In this document: piece by piece, positions 7,992-16,351 of the stretch
How positions within the stretch are numbered: the first letter of the stretch is position 1
How the letters are laid out: each line of letters begins with the position of its first letter
Source of the DNA: an uncultured Clostridia bacterium
Lineage (GTDB): Bacteria; Bacillota; Clostridia; TANB77; CAG-508
DNA length: 40,839 nt
Reading direction: 5' to 3'
Assembly: GCA_947624925.1 (NCBI GenBank)
Contig: CANQMG010000003.1
Coordinates: 1-40,839, forward strand
The notes under the pieces: model-generated
What the model saw: the letters and a program-made list of their open reading frames with translations, nothing else
The model's database searches: none
What the model was told of the DNA's origin: nothing
Position numbers and translations under genes: made by a program

Positions 7992-9212
7992 ATGGAACTA
8001 AAGAGCAAATATCAATATACATATTTTATATATCCATATGTTATTGATGAATATAAATATAAAAAATATATTTTAAATTTATTAAAAAACAAAAATATAC
8101 ATATAAAAAATATTGAGCAAGAAAAAGATATAGAAATATATAATTACTTTTTGCCTAGTATAAAAAAATATATGTTTAGTAATTTTGAATTTACAAAAAA
8201 GAAAATAAATAATATAAAAAAACTAAATATAAAAACACAGGCAAATATTTTATCACAATATAATTGCGTTATGTTCGAATACGAACTAAACAAATCAATA
8301 CAAGGAAAAGCTGATTTAGAAAAATGCATATTTTTTGAAATTCAAAAAATTGAAGTAATATGTTTTAATACAGGAATATGTTTTTTAAATATAAAAACAA
8401 ATGTAGAAGGAAGTAATAATTTTTCGGATATATTAGATTTTAATTATAAATTTAAGGATATACAATCAAATAATAGCAAACTAAAAGATTATGAAAATAT
8501 AAAAATACAAACAAGTACATTTAAAGATATTGAAAGCATATCACAAATAATAACAACAATAACTGGAAATAAAAATTATTTAAAAGATTTAAATATACAT
8601 ACAAATAAATTCTTTACATATTCATATGTGTGCTTAGAACAAGATATGTGGAATAAAGAAAATGATTTTGAAAAAATAGAAAAAGATTATATAAAATATA
8701 TAGAACAAATGCCTAGTAATTGTAAAATAAATTATATGGTATTAGAAGAAATTACAAAAGGTGAATATATAAAAATAGGTGCTAATAATTTAGGAGTTGG
8801 TTTGATAACATCTGCTGTTGAATTGGAAAATTATACAAAGCTTCCATATGAGTTTGAAAATCAATATTTATATACATATATTATTGCTTTATATAAAAAA
8901 ATATATTTAGAAGTTATAAAGGACAAACTAGAAAATTACAAAAATATATATAATATTATAAAAAAAACAGAGAAATTTGAAAAAAGTTTTGAACAAAAAC
9001 AAATAACAGAAGATAAATTTGGAAATATATTTTTTGAATATATACAAGAAAAAATAGATTATAGAAAAACATTTGATGAAATAAATAAAATATATGAAAT
9101 AACAAATAAAAACAAGATATATAAGAAATTTCAAAGAAAAAATATTATATTAAAAATTGTATTATTAATATCAATAATAGTGAACATAATATTATTATGG
9201 AAACTTAATTGA
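7992..9212 (+). CDS. Unrecognised protein with a C-terminal membrane anchor
   Basis: 406 residues, rich in Lys, Ile, Asn and Tyr. I do not recognise the family. The body (1-380) is soluble, with alternating beta-like and helical stretches, and ends in a long helical region (about 300-380, LYTYIIALYKKIYLEVIKDK). One membrane segment sits at the very end (about 384-403, ILKIVLLISIIVNIILLWKL), which suggests a tail-anchored protein facing the cytoplasm. The single terminal segment and the long helix before it loosely recall CorA-type transporters, but there is no GMN motif and only one segment, so I do not call it CorA. It follows the WG-repeat gene by 15 bp and precedes acpS by 58 bp. The start has GGAGAG upstream. 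Confidence 0.7.
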   Translation: MELKSKYQYTYFIYPYVIDEYKYKKYILNLLKNKNIHIKNIEQEKDIEIYNYFLPSIKKYMFSNFEFTKKKINNIKKLNIKTQANILSQYNCVMFEYELNKSIQGKADLEKCIFFEIQKIEVICFNTGICFLNIKTNVEGSNNFSDILDFNYKFKDIQSNNSKLKDYENIKIQTSTFKDIESISQIITTITGNKNYLKDLNIHTNKFFTYSYVCLEQDMWNKENDFEKIEKDYIKYIEQMPSNCKINYMVLEEITKGEYIKIGANNLGVGLITSAVELENYTKLPYEFENQYLYTYIIALYKKIYLEVIKDKLENYKNIYNIIKKTEKFEKSFEQKQITEDKFGNIFFEYIQEKIDYRKTFDEINKIYEITNKNKIYKKFQRKNIILKIVLLISIIVNIILLWKLN

Positions 9213-9270
9213 TGTTTAAAATTTAAAAAATTTGTATATAACATAGATATCATAAATAGAGAGGTAAAAA

Positions 9271-9663
9271 ATGCAAATAACTTGTGGAACAGATATTATA
9301 GAAATAGAAAGAATTAAAGAGTCCATTGAAAATTTGAAAGATGCATTTACAACAAAAATATATACTCCAAAAGAAATAGAATATTGTGAAAGCAAAAAAA
9401 ATGCTAAATATGAGCATTATGCTGCAAGATTCGCAGCAAAAGAAGCAATATATAAAGCAATTTCTCCAATTCTAAATAACAAATACGAAATATCTTGGAA
9501 GGATGCTGAAGTAGTAAATGATATAAATGGAAAGCCATATGTAAATTTTATAAATTATAAAACAGATAAAATAGAAAGTATAGATATAAGTTTATCACAT
9601 TGTAAAAAATATGCCACAGCAAATGTAACTATTTTATTAAAAAATAATTTGGAGGAAAAATGA
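9271..9663 (+). CDS. acpS: Holo-[acyl-carrier-protein] synthase
   Basis: 130 residues, the usual size. AcpS moves the 4'-phosphopantetheine group from CoA to a Ser of acyl carrier protein, an essential step for fatty acid synthesis. The magnesium/CoA motifs are visible: GTDIIEIERI at residues 5-14 (catalytic Asp at 7) and ARFAAKEAIYKAI at about 52-64 (Glu ligand). SLSHCKKYATA lies near the end. The ribosome binding site is GAGAGG. It overlaps tatD by 4 bp (ATGA), indicating translational coupling. Confidence 0.95.
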   Translation: MQITCGTDIIEIERIKESIENLKDAFTTKIYTPKEIEYCESKKNAKYEHYAARFAAKEAIYKAISPILNNKYEISWKDAEVVNDINGKPYVNFINYKTDKIESIDISLSHCKKYATANVTILLKNNLEEK

Positions 9664-10442
9664 AATTATATGATTCTCATGCACATTATAATGATGAAAA
9701 ATTTGACGAAGATAGAAAAGAAATAATAGAAAAAATATTAAATGAAAATATAAATTTTATAATTGCGGGATATAATTTAAAATCATCTGAGGATGCAATA
9801 AAAATATCTGAAAAATACAAGCAAATATATTGCACATGTGGAATTTCTCCAAATGATATTATAGAAGATAAAAATCAAATGCTAAAACAATTAAATAAAA
9901 TAGAAGAAATTTCACAAAATAATAAAGTAGTAGCAATAGGAGAAATTGGTTTAGATTATTATTGGAACAAAGAAAATAAAAAAATACAAGAAGAAATGTT
10001 TATAAAACAAATAGAAATTGCAAATAAATTAGATTTACCAATTGTTATACACACAAGAGAAGCAATAAATGATACCTTAGAAATAATAAAAAATAATCCA
10101 GTAAAAAATAAAGGAGTATTCCATTGCTGTCCACTAAATAAATATTTAGTAGAAGAAGCTATTAAAATGGGATTTTATATTTCTTTTTCAGGAGTAATAA
10201 CATTTAAAAATTGTAAAAATGCAGATGAAATAATAAAAATAATTCCTGAGGATAAAATATTAATAGAAACAGATAGTCCTTATTTGGCACCAGAGCCTAA
10301 TAGAGGGAAAAGAAATGATTCAAGAAATGTAAAATATGTAGCTAAAAAAATTGCGATGGTAAAAGGCAAAACAATAGAAGAAATAGCAGATATAACGTAT
10401 AATAATATATCAAAAATATTTAGAAAAATTAAAAGATGTTAA
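9660..10442 (+). CDS. tatD: TatD family metal-dependent hydrolase (DNase)
   Basis: 260 residues. TatD proteins are TIM-barrel metal enzymes with 3'-5' DNase activity. The first metal pair is in DSHAHYND (H7, H9). Further ligands are the Glu of GEIGLDYYW (about residue 94), the His of VIHTRE and of FHCC, and the Asp of ETDSPYLAPEPNRGKRND. The last of these is a near-diagnostic phrase for the family. The gene is coupled to acpS by a 4-bp overlap and ends the operon at an AT-rich palindrome. Confidence 0.93.
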   Translation: MKLYDSHAHYNDEKFDEDRKEIIEKILNENINFIIAGYNLKSSEDAIKISEKYKQIYCTCGISPNDIIEDKNQMLKQLNKIEEISQNNKVVAIGEIGLDYYWNKENKKIQEEMFIKQIEIANKLDLPIVIHTREAINDTLEIIKNNPVKNKGVFHCCPLNKYLVEEAIKMGFYISFSGVITFKNCKNADEIIKIIPEDKILIETDSPYLAPEPNRGKRNDSRNVKYVAKKIAMVKGKTIEEIADITYNNISKIFRKIKRC

Positions 10443-10468
10443 ATTTTATAATTATTAATTATAAAATT
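10442..10468 (+). terminator. AT-only palindrome after tatD
   Basis: AATTTTATAATTA (10442-10454) and TAATTATAAAATT (10456-10468) are a perfect inverted repeat. They overlap the last base of the tatD stop codon. With no GC pairs this would be a weak terminator; it may instead only protect the 3' end. Confidence 0.35.
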
Positions 10469-10530
10469 ACTTGAATATTTTAAAATAATGTGTTAATTTA
10501 AATATAAATAAAAAATAAGGAGGTTATATT

Positions 10531-11082
10531 ATGTGGATTGCATTAATAGTTATAGCTGTAATTGTTATAATTTTAATTGCTATTTATAATGGTTTAGTAT
10601 CTTCAAGATTAAAAGTAAAAAATGCATGGAGTCAAATTGATGTACAATTACAAAGAAGATTTGATTTAATTCCAAATTTAGTAGATACTGTAAAAGGATA
10701 TATGAAACATGAAAATGAAACATTAACTAAGATAGCAGAATTAAGAACAGCATGGGCAGGAGCAAATACAGTTGCACAAAAAGCAGAATTAGATAATCAA
10801 TTATCAAGCACATTAAAAACAATTATGGCAGTATCAGAAAATTATCCAGATTTAAAGGCAAATCAAAATTTTTCAGATCTACAAGAAGAACTAAGAAATA
10901 CGGAAAATAAAATATCTTATGCAAGACAATTTTATAATGATAGTGTAACAATGTATAATACAAAATTAGCAGTATTTCCAAATAATATAATAGCTTCAAT
11001 GTTTAGATTTCAAGAAGAAGAATTATTCAAAACAGATGATGATGAAGCTAGAAAAAACGTAAAAGTAGATTTTAATAACTAA
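10531..11082 (+). CDS. lemA: LemA family protein
   Basis: 183 residues. An N-terminal membrane segment (about 2-22) is followed by a helical bundle. Typical LemA phrases are present: NGLVSSRLKVKNAWSQIDVQ, RRFDLIPNLVDTVKGYMKHE, YPDLKANQNF and ARQFYNDSVTMYN, then FPNNIIA. The function of LemA is not settled. It is very often encoded next to an M48 protease, as here (the htpX-like gene 71 bp downstream), and is thought to act with it in membrane protein quality control. The ribosome binding site is AAGGAGG. A terminator lies between the two genes, so their levels may differ. Confidence 0.95.
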   Translation: MWIALIVIAVIVIILIAIYNGLVSSRLKVKNAWSQIDVQLQRRFDLIPNLVDTVKGYMKHENETLTKIAELRTAWAGANTVAQKAELDNQLSSTLKTIMAVSENYPDLKANQNFSDLQEELRNTENKISYARQFYNDSVTMYNTKLAVFPNNIIASMFRFQEEELFKTDDDEARKNVKVDFNN

Positions 11083-11083
11083 T

Positions 11084-11111
11084 AATTTGGGCGTACATGC
11101 GCCCAATTTTT
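11084..11111 (+). terminator. Intrinsic terminator between lemA and the M48 protease gene
   Basis: TTGGGCG (11087-11093) pairs with CGCCCAA (11100-11106), loop TACATG, followed by TTTTT (11107-11111). This is one of the most GC-rich hairpins in the window. It may let only part of the lemA transcription continue into the protease gene. Confidence 0.8.
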
Positions 11112-11153
11112 AGCTATATAATAATGTTTTAAGCAAATTAAAGGAGAAACTTT

Positions 11154-12050
11154 ATGTATGAAGATATAAAGAAAAATAAAATTAAATCAGGTTTTATTGT
11201 ATCAGGTTTTATATTAATGATAACAATAATAGTATATTATATATGTGCAGCATTTGACTTAGGTGCATTTTCAATTGTAATAGCATTAATAGTTTCAATA
11301 ATATCTGCATGGGCATCATATTATAACAGTGATAAAATAATATTATCAATAAGTAATGCACGACCTGCAACAAAAGAAGAATATCAAAAATTAGTTAATA
11401 TATTAGATGCATTAGTTGTAAGTGCAGGTATGACTGTAACACCAAGAATATATGTAGTTGAAGATAATCAGCCAAATGCATTTGCAACTGGAAGAGATCC
11501 AGAACATTCTGTAATATGTGTTACATCAGCACTATTAGAGAAATTAGATTACTATGAACTAGAAGGTGTTATTGCACATGAATTATCACATATATATAAT
11601 TATGATATTAGACTTTCTGCAGTAATAACAGTAATGGTAGGACTAATAGTTATGGTATCAGATATGTTTACAAGAAATATATTTTTTTCAAGAAGATCAA
11701 GTAGAGATGATGATAATAAATCAAATGGAATATTAATGATATTGGGATTGATATTTTTAATAATATCTCCAATATTTGCAAAATTACTACAATTATGTGT
11801 ATCACGTAGAAGAGAATTTTTAGCCGATGCTACGGCTATACAATTTACAAGGAATCCAGATGGATTAATATCTGCACTTGAAAAAATATCTAATGATCCA
11901 AATGAATTGCAAACAGCAAGTACATCAACAGCACATATGTATATAGAAGATCCATTTAGAAAAAATTTAAAAAGTGGTAAAAAAACGAGTATATTTTCAA
12001 CTCATCCTAGTACAGAAGATAGGATAGCAGCATTAAAAGCTTTAAGATAA
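11154..12050 (+). CDS. htpX: M48 family zinc metalloprotease, HtpX-like
   Basis: 298 residues. Two N-terminal membrane segments (about 14-34 and 38-57) precede the zinc motif HELSH (142-146). A third zinc ligand is expected in SRRREFLADATA (about 219-230), and another membrane segment lies at about 193-212. HtpX degrades misfolded membrane proteins from the cytoplasmic face. Other family phrases are QPNAFATGRDPEHSVICVT and STHPSTEDRIAAL. It sits next to lemA, the usual pairing. The start has AAAGGAG. Confidence 0.95.
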   Translation: MYEDIKKNKIKSGFIVSGFILMITIIVYYICAAFDLGAFSIVIALIVSIISAWASYYNSDKIILSISNARPATKEEYQKLVNILDALVVSAGMTVTPRIYVVEDNQPNAFATGRDPEHSVICVTSALLEKLDYYELEGVIAHELSHIYNYDIRLSAVITVMVGLIVMVSDMFTRNIFFSRRSSRDDDNKSNGILMILGLIFLIISPIFAKLLQLCVSRRREFLADATAIQFTRNPDGLISALEKISNDPNELQTASTSTAHMYIEDPFRKNLKSGKKTSIFSTHPSTEDRIAALKALR

Positions 12051-12084
12051 AAAAATAAAAAATAAAATAATATAAAAAATATAA

Positions 12085-12105
12085 AGGCAGGTCTAAGACC
12101 TGCCT
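12085..12105. terminator. Hairpin after the M48 protease gene
   Basis: AGGCAGGTC (12085-12093), loop TAA, GACCTGCCT (12097-12105). The stem is perfect, but no T-run follows on the plus strand; an A-rich run precedes it, so it resembles a terminator better on the minus strand. It shares the AGGCAGG core with the hairpin at 27569. Confidence 0.5.
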
Positions 12106-12201
12106 AAAATATTAAAAAAAATTAATCATATTTTTGTACAAGCAGGCATATAATTTACTAAAAGTATTTATTTTCTAAGGATATGGACGTGTTTCGAAAA
12201 T

Positions 12202-12230
12202 TTGACATATAATGTAATATATGGTAAAAT
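12202..12230 (+). promoter_or_regulatory. Sigma-A promoter of the G5/3D protein gene
   Basis: TTGACA (12202-12207), 17 bases, TAAAAT (12225-12230): one of the best housekeeping promoters in the window. It lies 33 bp upstream of the start codon. Confidence 0.7.
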
Positions 12231-12263
12231 ACAAATGTCACTTTAAGGAGGGATAAAATATTT

Positions 12264-13256
12264 ATGGGGAATAATGAAAAGGCATCTTTTCAAATAATAA
12301 AAATTGCAATAATTTTATTTATTTTTTTAGCAATATTTAGCATTGGATTTAGGGTTTTTGGTACACAAATAAACAATGTAAAAATAATATTATCAGACAA
12401 TTATGAAATGAATGTATTAACTTCTAAAAATAAAGTTTCAGAAATATTAAAAGAAAACCATATAATATTAATGCCAGATGAAAAAGTGTATCCTGGAGAA
12501 GATGAGAATATATTAGAAAATAATAAAATAGTAATATCTAAAAATAATAAAACAATAACACAAATTGCAGATGAAAGTGAAGAAGTAACATTAGATGAAA
12601 TAATGAATAACTACACACCAATAATAGAAAAAATAGTTGAAAAAGAAGAAGAAATACCTTTTGAAACAATAACTAAAAAATCAAGCACTACAGAAACACA
12701 AAGAGGAAATGAAGTTATTCAAGAGGGAAAAAATGGAATAAAGAAAACAACATACAAAATAAAGTATCAGAATGATGAAGAAATAGAAAGAACAATATTA
12801 AAGGAAGAAATTATAAAAAAACCAGTGAATAAAATTGTTCAAGTAGTATCTGTAGTTTCATCAAGAAGTGGAAATAGAACAAATATAGATGTTTCTAAAG
12901 CATCTGGTTCAATTGCTAAAAAAGTAGAAAATATTACTCCTATAGTAAAAACATTAAATACATCTGCTTATACTGCATCAACTTGTGGAAAAAGCCCAAC
13001 AAGCAAAGGCTATGGAGTCACAGCATCAGGAACAAAAGCGACAGCTTGGTATACAGTAGCAGCAGGAAAAGGATATCCTATAGGAACAGTAATATATATA
13101 CCATATTTTAAAAATAAGCCAAATGGAGGATGGTTTGTAGTACAAGATAGAGGTGGAGCAATAAGCAATAATAAATTAGATGTGTATATGAACACATATA
13201 ATGAATGTATTCAATTTGGTAGAAAAAACCTAGAATGTTATATTTATATGAAATAA
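12264..13256 (+). CDS. YabE-like cell wall protein: DUF348, G5 and 3D domains
   Basis: 330 residues. A membrane segment or uncleaved signal (about 11-31) is followed by a DUF348 ubiquitin-like domain (about 36-90, VKIILSDNYEMNVLTSKNKV). A G5 domain follows (about 120-200, PFETITKKSSTTETQRGNEV ... KIKYQNDEEIERTI), then a 3D domain (about 232-330). The 3D domain has the Asp residues and phrases expected: NTSAYTAS, YGVTASGTKAT, PIGTVIYIP, VVQDRGGAI and LDVYMNT. The domain order matches B. subtilis YabE and other Rpf/MltA-like putative lytic transglycosylases that cut peptidoglycan glycan strands. The gene is monocistronic, with a sigma-A promoter and a strong terminator. Confidence 0.9.
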   Translation: MGNNEKASFQIIKIAIILFIFLAIFSIGFRVFGTQINNVKIILSDNYEMNVLTSKNKVSEILKENHIILMPDEKVYPGEDENILENNKIVISKNNKTITQIADESEEVTLDEIMNNYTPIIEKIVEKEEEIPFETITKKSSTTETQRGNEVIQEGKNGIKKTTYKIKYQNDEEIERTILKEEIIKKPVNKIVQVVSVVSSRSGNRTNIDVSKASGSIAKKVENITPIVKTLNTSAYTASTCGKSPTSKGYGVTASGTKATAWYTVAAGKGYPIGTVIYIPYFKNKPNGGWFVVQDRGGAISNNKLDVYMNTYNECIQFGRKNLECYIYMK

Positions 13257-13261
13257 AAAAG

Positions 13262-13289
13262 AAAACCGATAACTGATGTTATCGGTTTT
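13262..13289. terminator. Bidirectional terminator between convergent genes
   Basis: AAAACCGATAAC (13262-13273), loop TGAT, GTTATCGGTTTT (13278-13289). The stem is perfect over 12 bp, with A- and T-runs at its ends, so it can work on both strands. It separates the 3D-domain gene from the convergent toxin-like gene. Confidence 0.85.
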
Positions 13290-13309
13290 ACATTAATTTT
13301 ATTTTAACC

Positions 13310-13657
13310 TTATATAGTTGCTAAATAGTCTAAATATGTATTTAAAAATTTTTCCAAATCATTTTGTTCTACTTCGCCCACTTTAAATTTTATTTCTTCT
13401 TCAGAAATTTCAATAAAGTCATCACATTTTACAATACTATCTTTGTTTAAATTATTCTTATTATTTTTTCTTAACATTTTATTATATGGATATTTAATTT
13501 GTTCCTGATTTGATGTTAATAAAAAACCAAAATAACTATCAATATCTATTGCCTGTCCATCATCTATTATTACTAAAAAATGATTTGCTCCTTCTTTTCC
13601 ACTTTTATAGAAATATTTAGATACAAAAACTATATCTCCAATATTAAAATTTTTCAT
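13310..13657 (-). CDS. PemK/MazF-like protein, likely toxin of a type II pair
   Basis: 115 residues. The start KNFNIGDIVFVSKYFYKSGK, then ANHFLVIIDDGQAIDI, has the SH3-like barrel pattern of the PemK/MazF family (GDIV... then a beta strand with a loop before the next). The end (DDFIEISEEEIKFKVGEVEQ) also fits that fold. A phrase like KYPYNKMLRKNNKNNLNKDS is common in Clostridia proteins of this type. MazF toxins cut mRNA at short sites; whether this diverged member does so is not shown. The 56-residue gene just upstream ends 1 bp before this start codon, the usual antitoxin-toxin arrangement. Confidence 0.6.
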   Translation of the reverse strand: MKNFNIGDIVFVSKYFYKSGKEGANHFLVIIDDGQAIDIDSYFGFLLTSNQEQIKYPYNKMLRKNNKNNLNKDSIVKCDDFIEISEEEIKFKVGEVEQNDLEKFLNTYLDYLATI

Positions 13658-13658
13658 T

Positions 13659-13829
13659 TTAATTTGCTCCTTTTATTTTAGAAGTATAATAAATGACTTC
13701 TTTTTCTGATAAAGCATACTCTTTTGATTCTTTTGTATCACAAAAATCAGAATATTTTTTTATTAATCCTTTTTGTTGAGCTTTTTTAACCAATTCTGTT
13801 GCTCTTTTTTTATAATCTGAATCCACCAT
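13659..13829 (-). CDS. Small protein (56 aa), likely antitoxin partner
   Basis: An ORF from ATG (13829) to TAA (13659-13661), too short for usual cut-offs. It starts MVDSDYKKRATELVKKAQQK and ends YYTSKIKGAN. It has a very strong ribosome binding site (AGGAGG about 8 bp upstream, 13838-13843 on the plus strand) and its own promoter. It is highly charged and helical at its N-terminus. The MazF-like gene follows after one base. Antitoxin function is inferred from size, charge and position, not from a recognised domain. Confidence 0.65.
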   Translation of the reverse strand: MVDSDYKKRATELVKKAQQKGLIKKYSDFCDTKESKEYALSEKEVIYYTSKIKGAN

Positions 13830-13860
13830 TTCTTATACCTCCTATATATATTATTTCAAC

Positions 13861-13889
13861 TTTCATAATATTAATACTATAATATGAAA
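13861..13889. promoter_or_regulatory. Imperfect palindrome in the leader of the toxin-antitoxin pair
   Basis: TTTCATA (13861-13867) and TATGAAA (13883-13889) form an inverted repeat with partly matching inner bases. It lies between the minus-strand promoter and the antitoxin-like gene, so it could be an autoregulatory operator. Confidence 0.3.
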
Positions 13890-13920
13890 AGCAAATAAAA
13901 ATGATTTAATTATTAAATTT

Positions 13921-13949
13921 ATTATAGCATAAATTTAACATAATATCAA
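13921..13949 (-). promoter_or_regulatory. Promoter of the small-protein/MazF-like operon
   Basis: On the minus strand TTGATA (13944-13949) and TATAAT (13921-13926) are separated by 17 bases. The leader to the start codon at 13829 would be about 85 nt. Confidence 0.6.
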
Positions 13950-13988
13950 TTTTTATTTATAATTAATATATATTATTCTAAATCGTTC

Positions 13989-14078
13989 TGTCAAGAAAAA
14001 TCGTTCGACATTTTTGTCGAATTATGGTGGATTCAAATTTTAATTAATGTTATAAAAATTATTTTTTTTCTTGTCGAA
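13989..14078. promoter_or_regulatory. Cluster of Spo0A-box-like sites
   Basis: Perfect matches to the 7-base 0A box lie at 14004-14010 (TTCGACA), 14015-14021 (TGTCGAA) and 14072-14078 (TGTCGAA). A weaker one (TGTCAAG) lies at 13989-13995. The first two are inverted with a TTTT loop and could also form a hairpin. The cluster lies between the divergent MazF-like operon and exoA. A gene-free 400-bp stretch (13830-14231) holds these sites and the minus-strand promoter, and I see no other feature in it. Confidence 0.55.
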
Positions 14079-14231
14079 AAATGTATTATTATAAAATAAA
14101 TAATTATCGTTTTCAAATTTCCGTAGGAGAAGCAAGTTTACATATAACTTTTTGTTTAAAATCCTTGAAAATATTGAAAAAAAGATATATAATATTGTTG
14201 TTAAAATTCAAAAGTGTAAACTGGAGGAATT

Positions 14232-14999
14232 ATGAAATTAATTTCGTGGAATGTAAATGGATTAAGGGCTGTGTTAAAAAAGGGATTTGAAGATTTTTTT
14301 TATAATGAAAATGCTGATATTTTTTGTATTCAAGAAACAAAAATGCAAGAAGGACAAGCTCAAATAGAATTTAAAGGATACAATATATATTGGAATAGCG
14401 CAGAAAAAAAGGGATATTCAGGAACAGCAATATTTACAAAAATAAAACCAAAAAATGTATTTTATGGAATTAATAAAGAAGAACATGATAAAGAAGGAAG
14501 AGTTATAACATTAGAATTTGATAAATTTTATTTAGTAAATTGTTATACTCCAAATTCAAAAAGAGAATTAGAAAGATTAGACTATAGGATGATATGGGAA
14601 GATGACTTTAGAAATTATCTAATAAATTTAGATAAGAAAAAAGCTGTTATCTTATGTGGAGATTTAAATGTTGCACATAAAGAAATTGATTTAAAAAATC
14701 CAAAATCAAATAGAAGAAATGCAGGATTTACAGATGAGGAACGAAATAAAATGACATCACTTTTAGAAAGCAACTTTATAGATACATTTAGATATAAATA
14801 TCCTAATAAAGAAAACTGTTACACATGGTGGTCTTATATGGCAAATTCAAGAGCCAAAAATATTGGTTGGAGAATAGACTACTTCATAGTATCAGATAAA
14901 ATTAAAAATAAAATAAAAGATGCAATAATATATGATTCAATAATGGGAAGTGATCACTGCCCAATAGGACTAGAATTGGAGGTTAAAAATGAAAAATAA
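14232..14999 (+). CDS. exoA: Exodeoxyribonuclease III / AP endonuclease
   Basis: 255 residues. It cleaves DNA 5' to abasic sites and trims 3' ends in base excision repair; in B. subtilis, ExoA also protects spore DNA. Catalytic residues are visible: N7 (WNVNG), E35 (IQETK), D144 and N146 (GDLNVAH), the WRIDYF phrase at about 213-218, and D241-H242 (GSDHCPIGLEL). The start is set by CTGGAGG 6 bp upstream. It overlaps the permease gene downstream by 11 bp, so the two are cotranscribed. A Spo0A-box cluster lies 150-240 bp upstream. Confidence 0.96.
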   Translation: MKLISWNVNGLRAVLKKGFEDFFYNENADIFCIQETKMQEGQAQIEFKGYNIYWNSAEKKGYSGTAIFTKIKPKNVFYGINKEEHDKEGRVITLEFDKFYLVNCYTPNSKRELERLDYRMIWEDDFRNYLINLDKKKAVILCGDLNVAHKEIDLKNPKSNRRNAGFTDEERNKMTSLLESNFIDTFRYKYPNKENCYTWWSYMANSRAKNIGWRIDYFIVSDKIKNKIKDAIIYDSIMGSDHCPIGLELEVKNEK

Positions 15000-16134
15000 A
15001 AATAACATATGGTGGAAATGGATATATTGGTTTTTATTTGCAGTAGCAGTTATAGCAGTTTATAAAACGATGGATAATTTTAATGAAATAATAGTTTTTT
15101 TTAAAAACTTATTTGGAATATTAATGCCATTTATTATAGGCGCACTATTAGCATATTTACTATATGTACCATGTAAAAAAGTAGAGAGTGCTGTAAAAAA
15201 ATCAAAATTTAAATTTGTAAGAAAGAGAGCGAGAGGTATTTCAATTTTAATTGTATATGTAATACTATTTCTAATATTAATAATAGCTATAAACTTTATA
15301 TTACCACCAATTGCAAAAAGTTTAATAGATTTATACAATAATTTACCATCATATTATGATGGAGCTGTAAAGAAAATAGATGAAATACCAGAAGATTCAA
15401 TATTAAATAAAATAAATATAAAGCAAATTGCAGAAAATTTAAAGCAAATTGATTTAGGCAAGTACATTAATATAGAAACATTAGGCTCATATGCTAAGGG
15501 AATAATAAATATCGCAAATGCAATATTAGATATTTTTGTAACTTTAATAATATCAATATATACATTATTAGAAAGAAAACAAATTTTAGAATTTTTTAAA
15601 AAAGTTCTTATGGCAATCCTAAAGAATGATACATATGTAAGCATTGGAAAATATTTAAAAAGAACAAATGAAATATTTTTTAAATTCTTATCAGGACAAA
15701 TATTAGATTCAATAATAATTTGGATATTAATATCAATTGCAATGTTAATTATGAAAGTAAGATATGGAGTATTGCTTGCATTTATGATTGGATTATTCAA
15801 TTTAATTCCTTTCTTAGGGGCAATTATTGCAGTAACAGCAGCAATAATAATAACTGTAATTACTGGTGGAATTTCTCAAGCAATATGTGTTGCAATTGTA
15901 GTGATAATATTACAGCAAATAGATGCAAATATTATAAATCCTAAAATAATAGGAACATCACTACAAATTAGTCCAATACTTGTAATATTATCTGTAAGTT
16001 TGATAGGATCATATTTTGGAATATTGGGAATGTTCCTAGCTGTTCCAATTGTTACAGTATTCAAATTAATATTAATGGATTATATCGATTTTAAAAATGA
16101 AAAGAATTTACATAATAAAAATATAAGCAACTAA
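14989..16134 (+). CDS. AI-2E family transporter (putative permease)
   Basis: 381 residues with about eight membrane segments: paired segments at about 12-30 and 35-60, one at 82-105, and a cluster from 175 to 370. Between 105 and 175 lies the soluble region usual in this family (PPIAKSLIDLYNNLPSYYDG). The signature region around 255-285 (LLAFMIGLFNLIPFLGAIIA) followed by QQIDANIINPKIIG is typical of AI-2E/PerM proteins. Members have been linked to autoinducer-2 or Na+(Li+)/H+ transport; the substrate here is unknown. It overlaps exoA by 11 bp. GGAGG lies 7 bp before the start, inside exoA. Confidence 0.9.
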   Translation: MKNKNNIWWKWIYWFLFAVAVIAVYKTMDNFNEIIVFFKNLFGILMPFIIGALLAYLLYVPCKKVESAVKKSKFKFVRKRARGISILIVYVILFLILIIAINFILPPIAKSLIDLYNNLPSYYDGAVKKIDEIPEDSILNKINIKQIAENLKQIDLGKYINIETLGSYAKGIINIANAILDIFVTLIISIYTLLERKQILEFFKKVLMAILKNDTYVSIGKYLKRTNEIFFKFLSGQILDSIIIWILISIAMLIMKVRYGVLLAFMIGLFNLIPFLGAIIAVTAAIIITVITGGISQAICVAIVVIILQQIDANIINPKIIGTSLQISPILVILSVSLIGSYFGILGMFLAVPIVTVFKLILMDYIDFKNEKNLHNKNISN

Positions 16135-16260
16135 AATGAACTATAAAAAAATTTGTAATATAAATTTAATATATGATTAAAATAAATCATAAAATGCATA
16201 ATCCGTAAAAGAAGATATTATAAAAAAATGTCATAAAATTATTTGGTAAAATTTTCAGTA

Positions 16261-16288
16261 TTGTGTTTTGAAAAAATGGTATTATAAT
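16261..16288 (+). promoter_or_regulatory. Possible promoter of the giant surface protein gene
   Basis: TTGTGT (16261-16266), 16 bases, TATAAT (16283-16288). The -10 is perfect and the -35 weak. It leaves a leader of about 57 nt. The rest of the 217-bp gap holds only a small AT-rich palindrome (ATGATT...AATCAT near 16173-16190). Confidence 0.4.
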
Positions 16289-16351
16289 ATAAATTAGGAT
16301 AAAATGTATTAAAATGCAAAATAATAATGTTTTTAGTAAGGAGTTAAAACT

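Noticed and set aside
7992..9212. CorA-type magnesium transporter
   Set aside because: Only one membrane segment is present and the GMN motif is missing.
14081..14290. 69-codon ORF upstream of exoA
   Set aside because: It overlaps the exoA start in another frame, its start has no ribosome binding site, and its sequence resembles no protein pattern.
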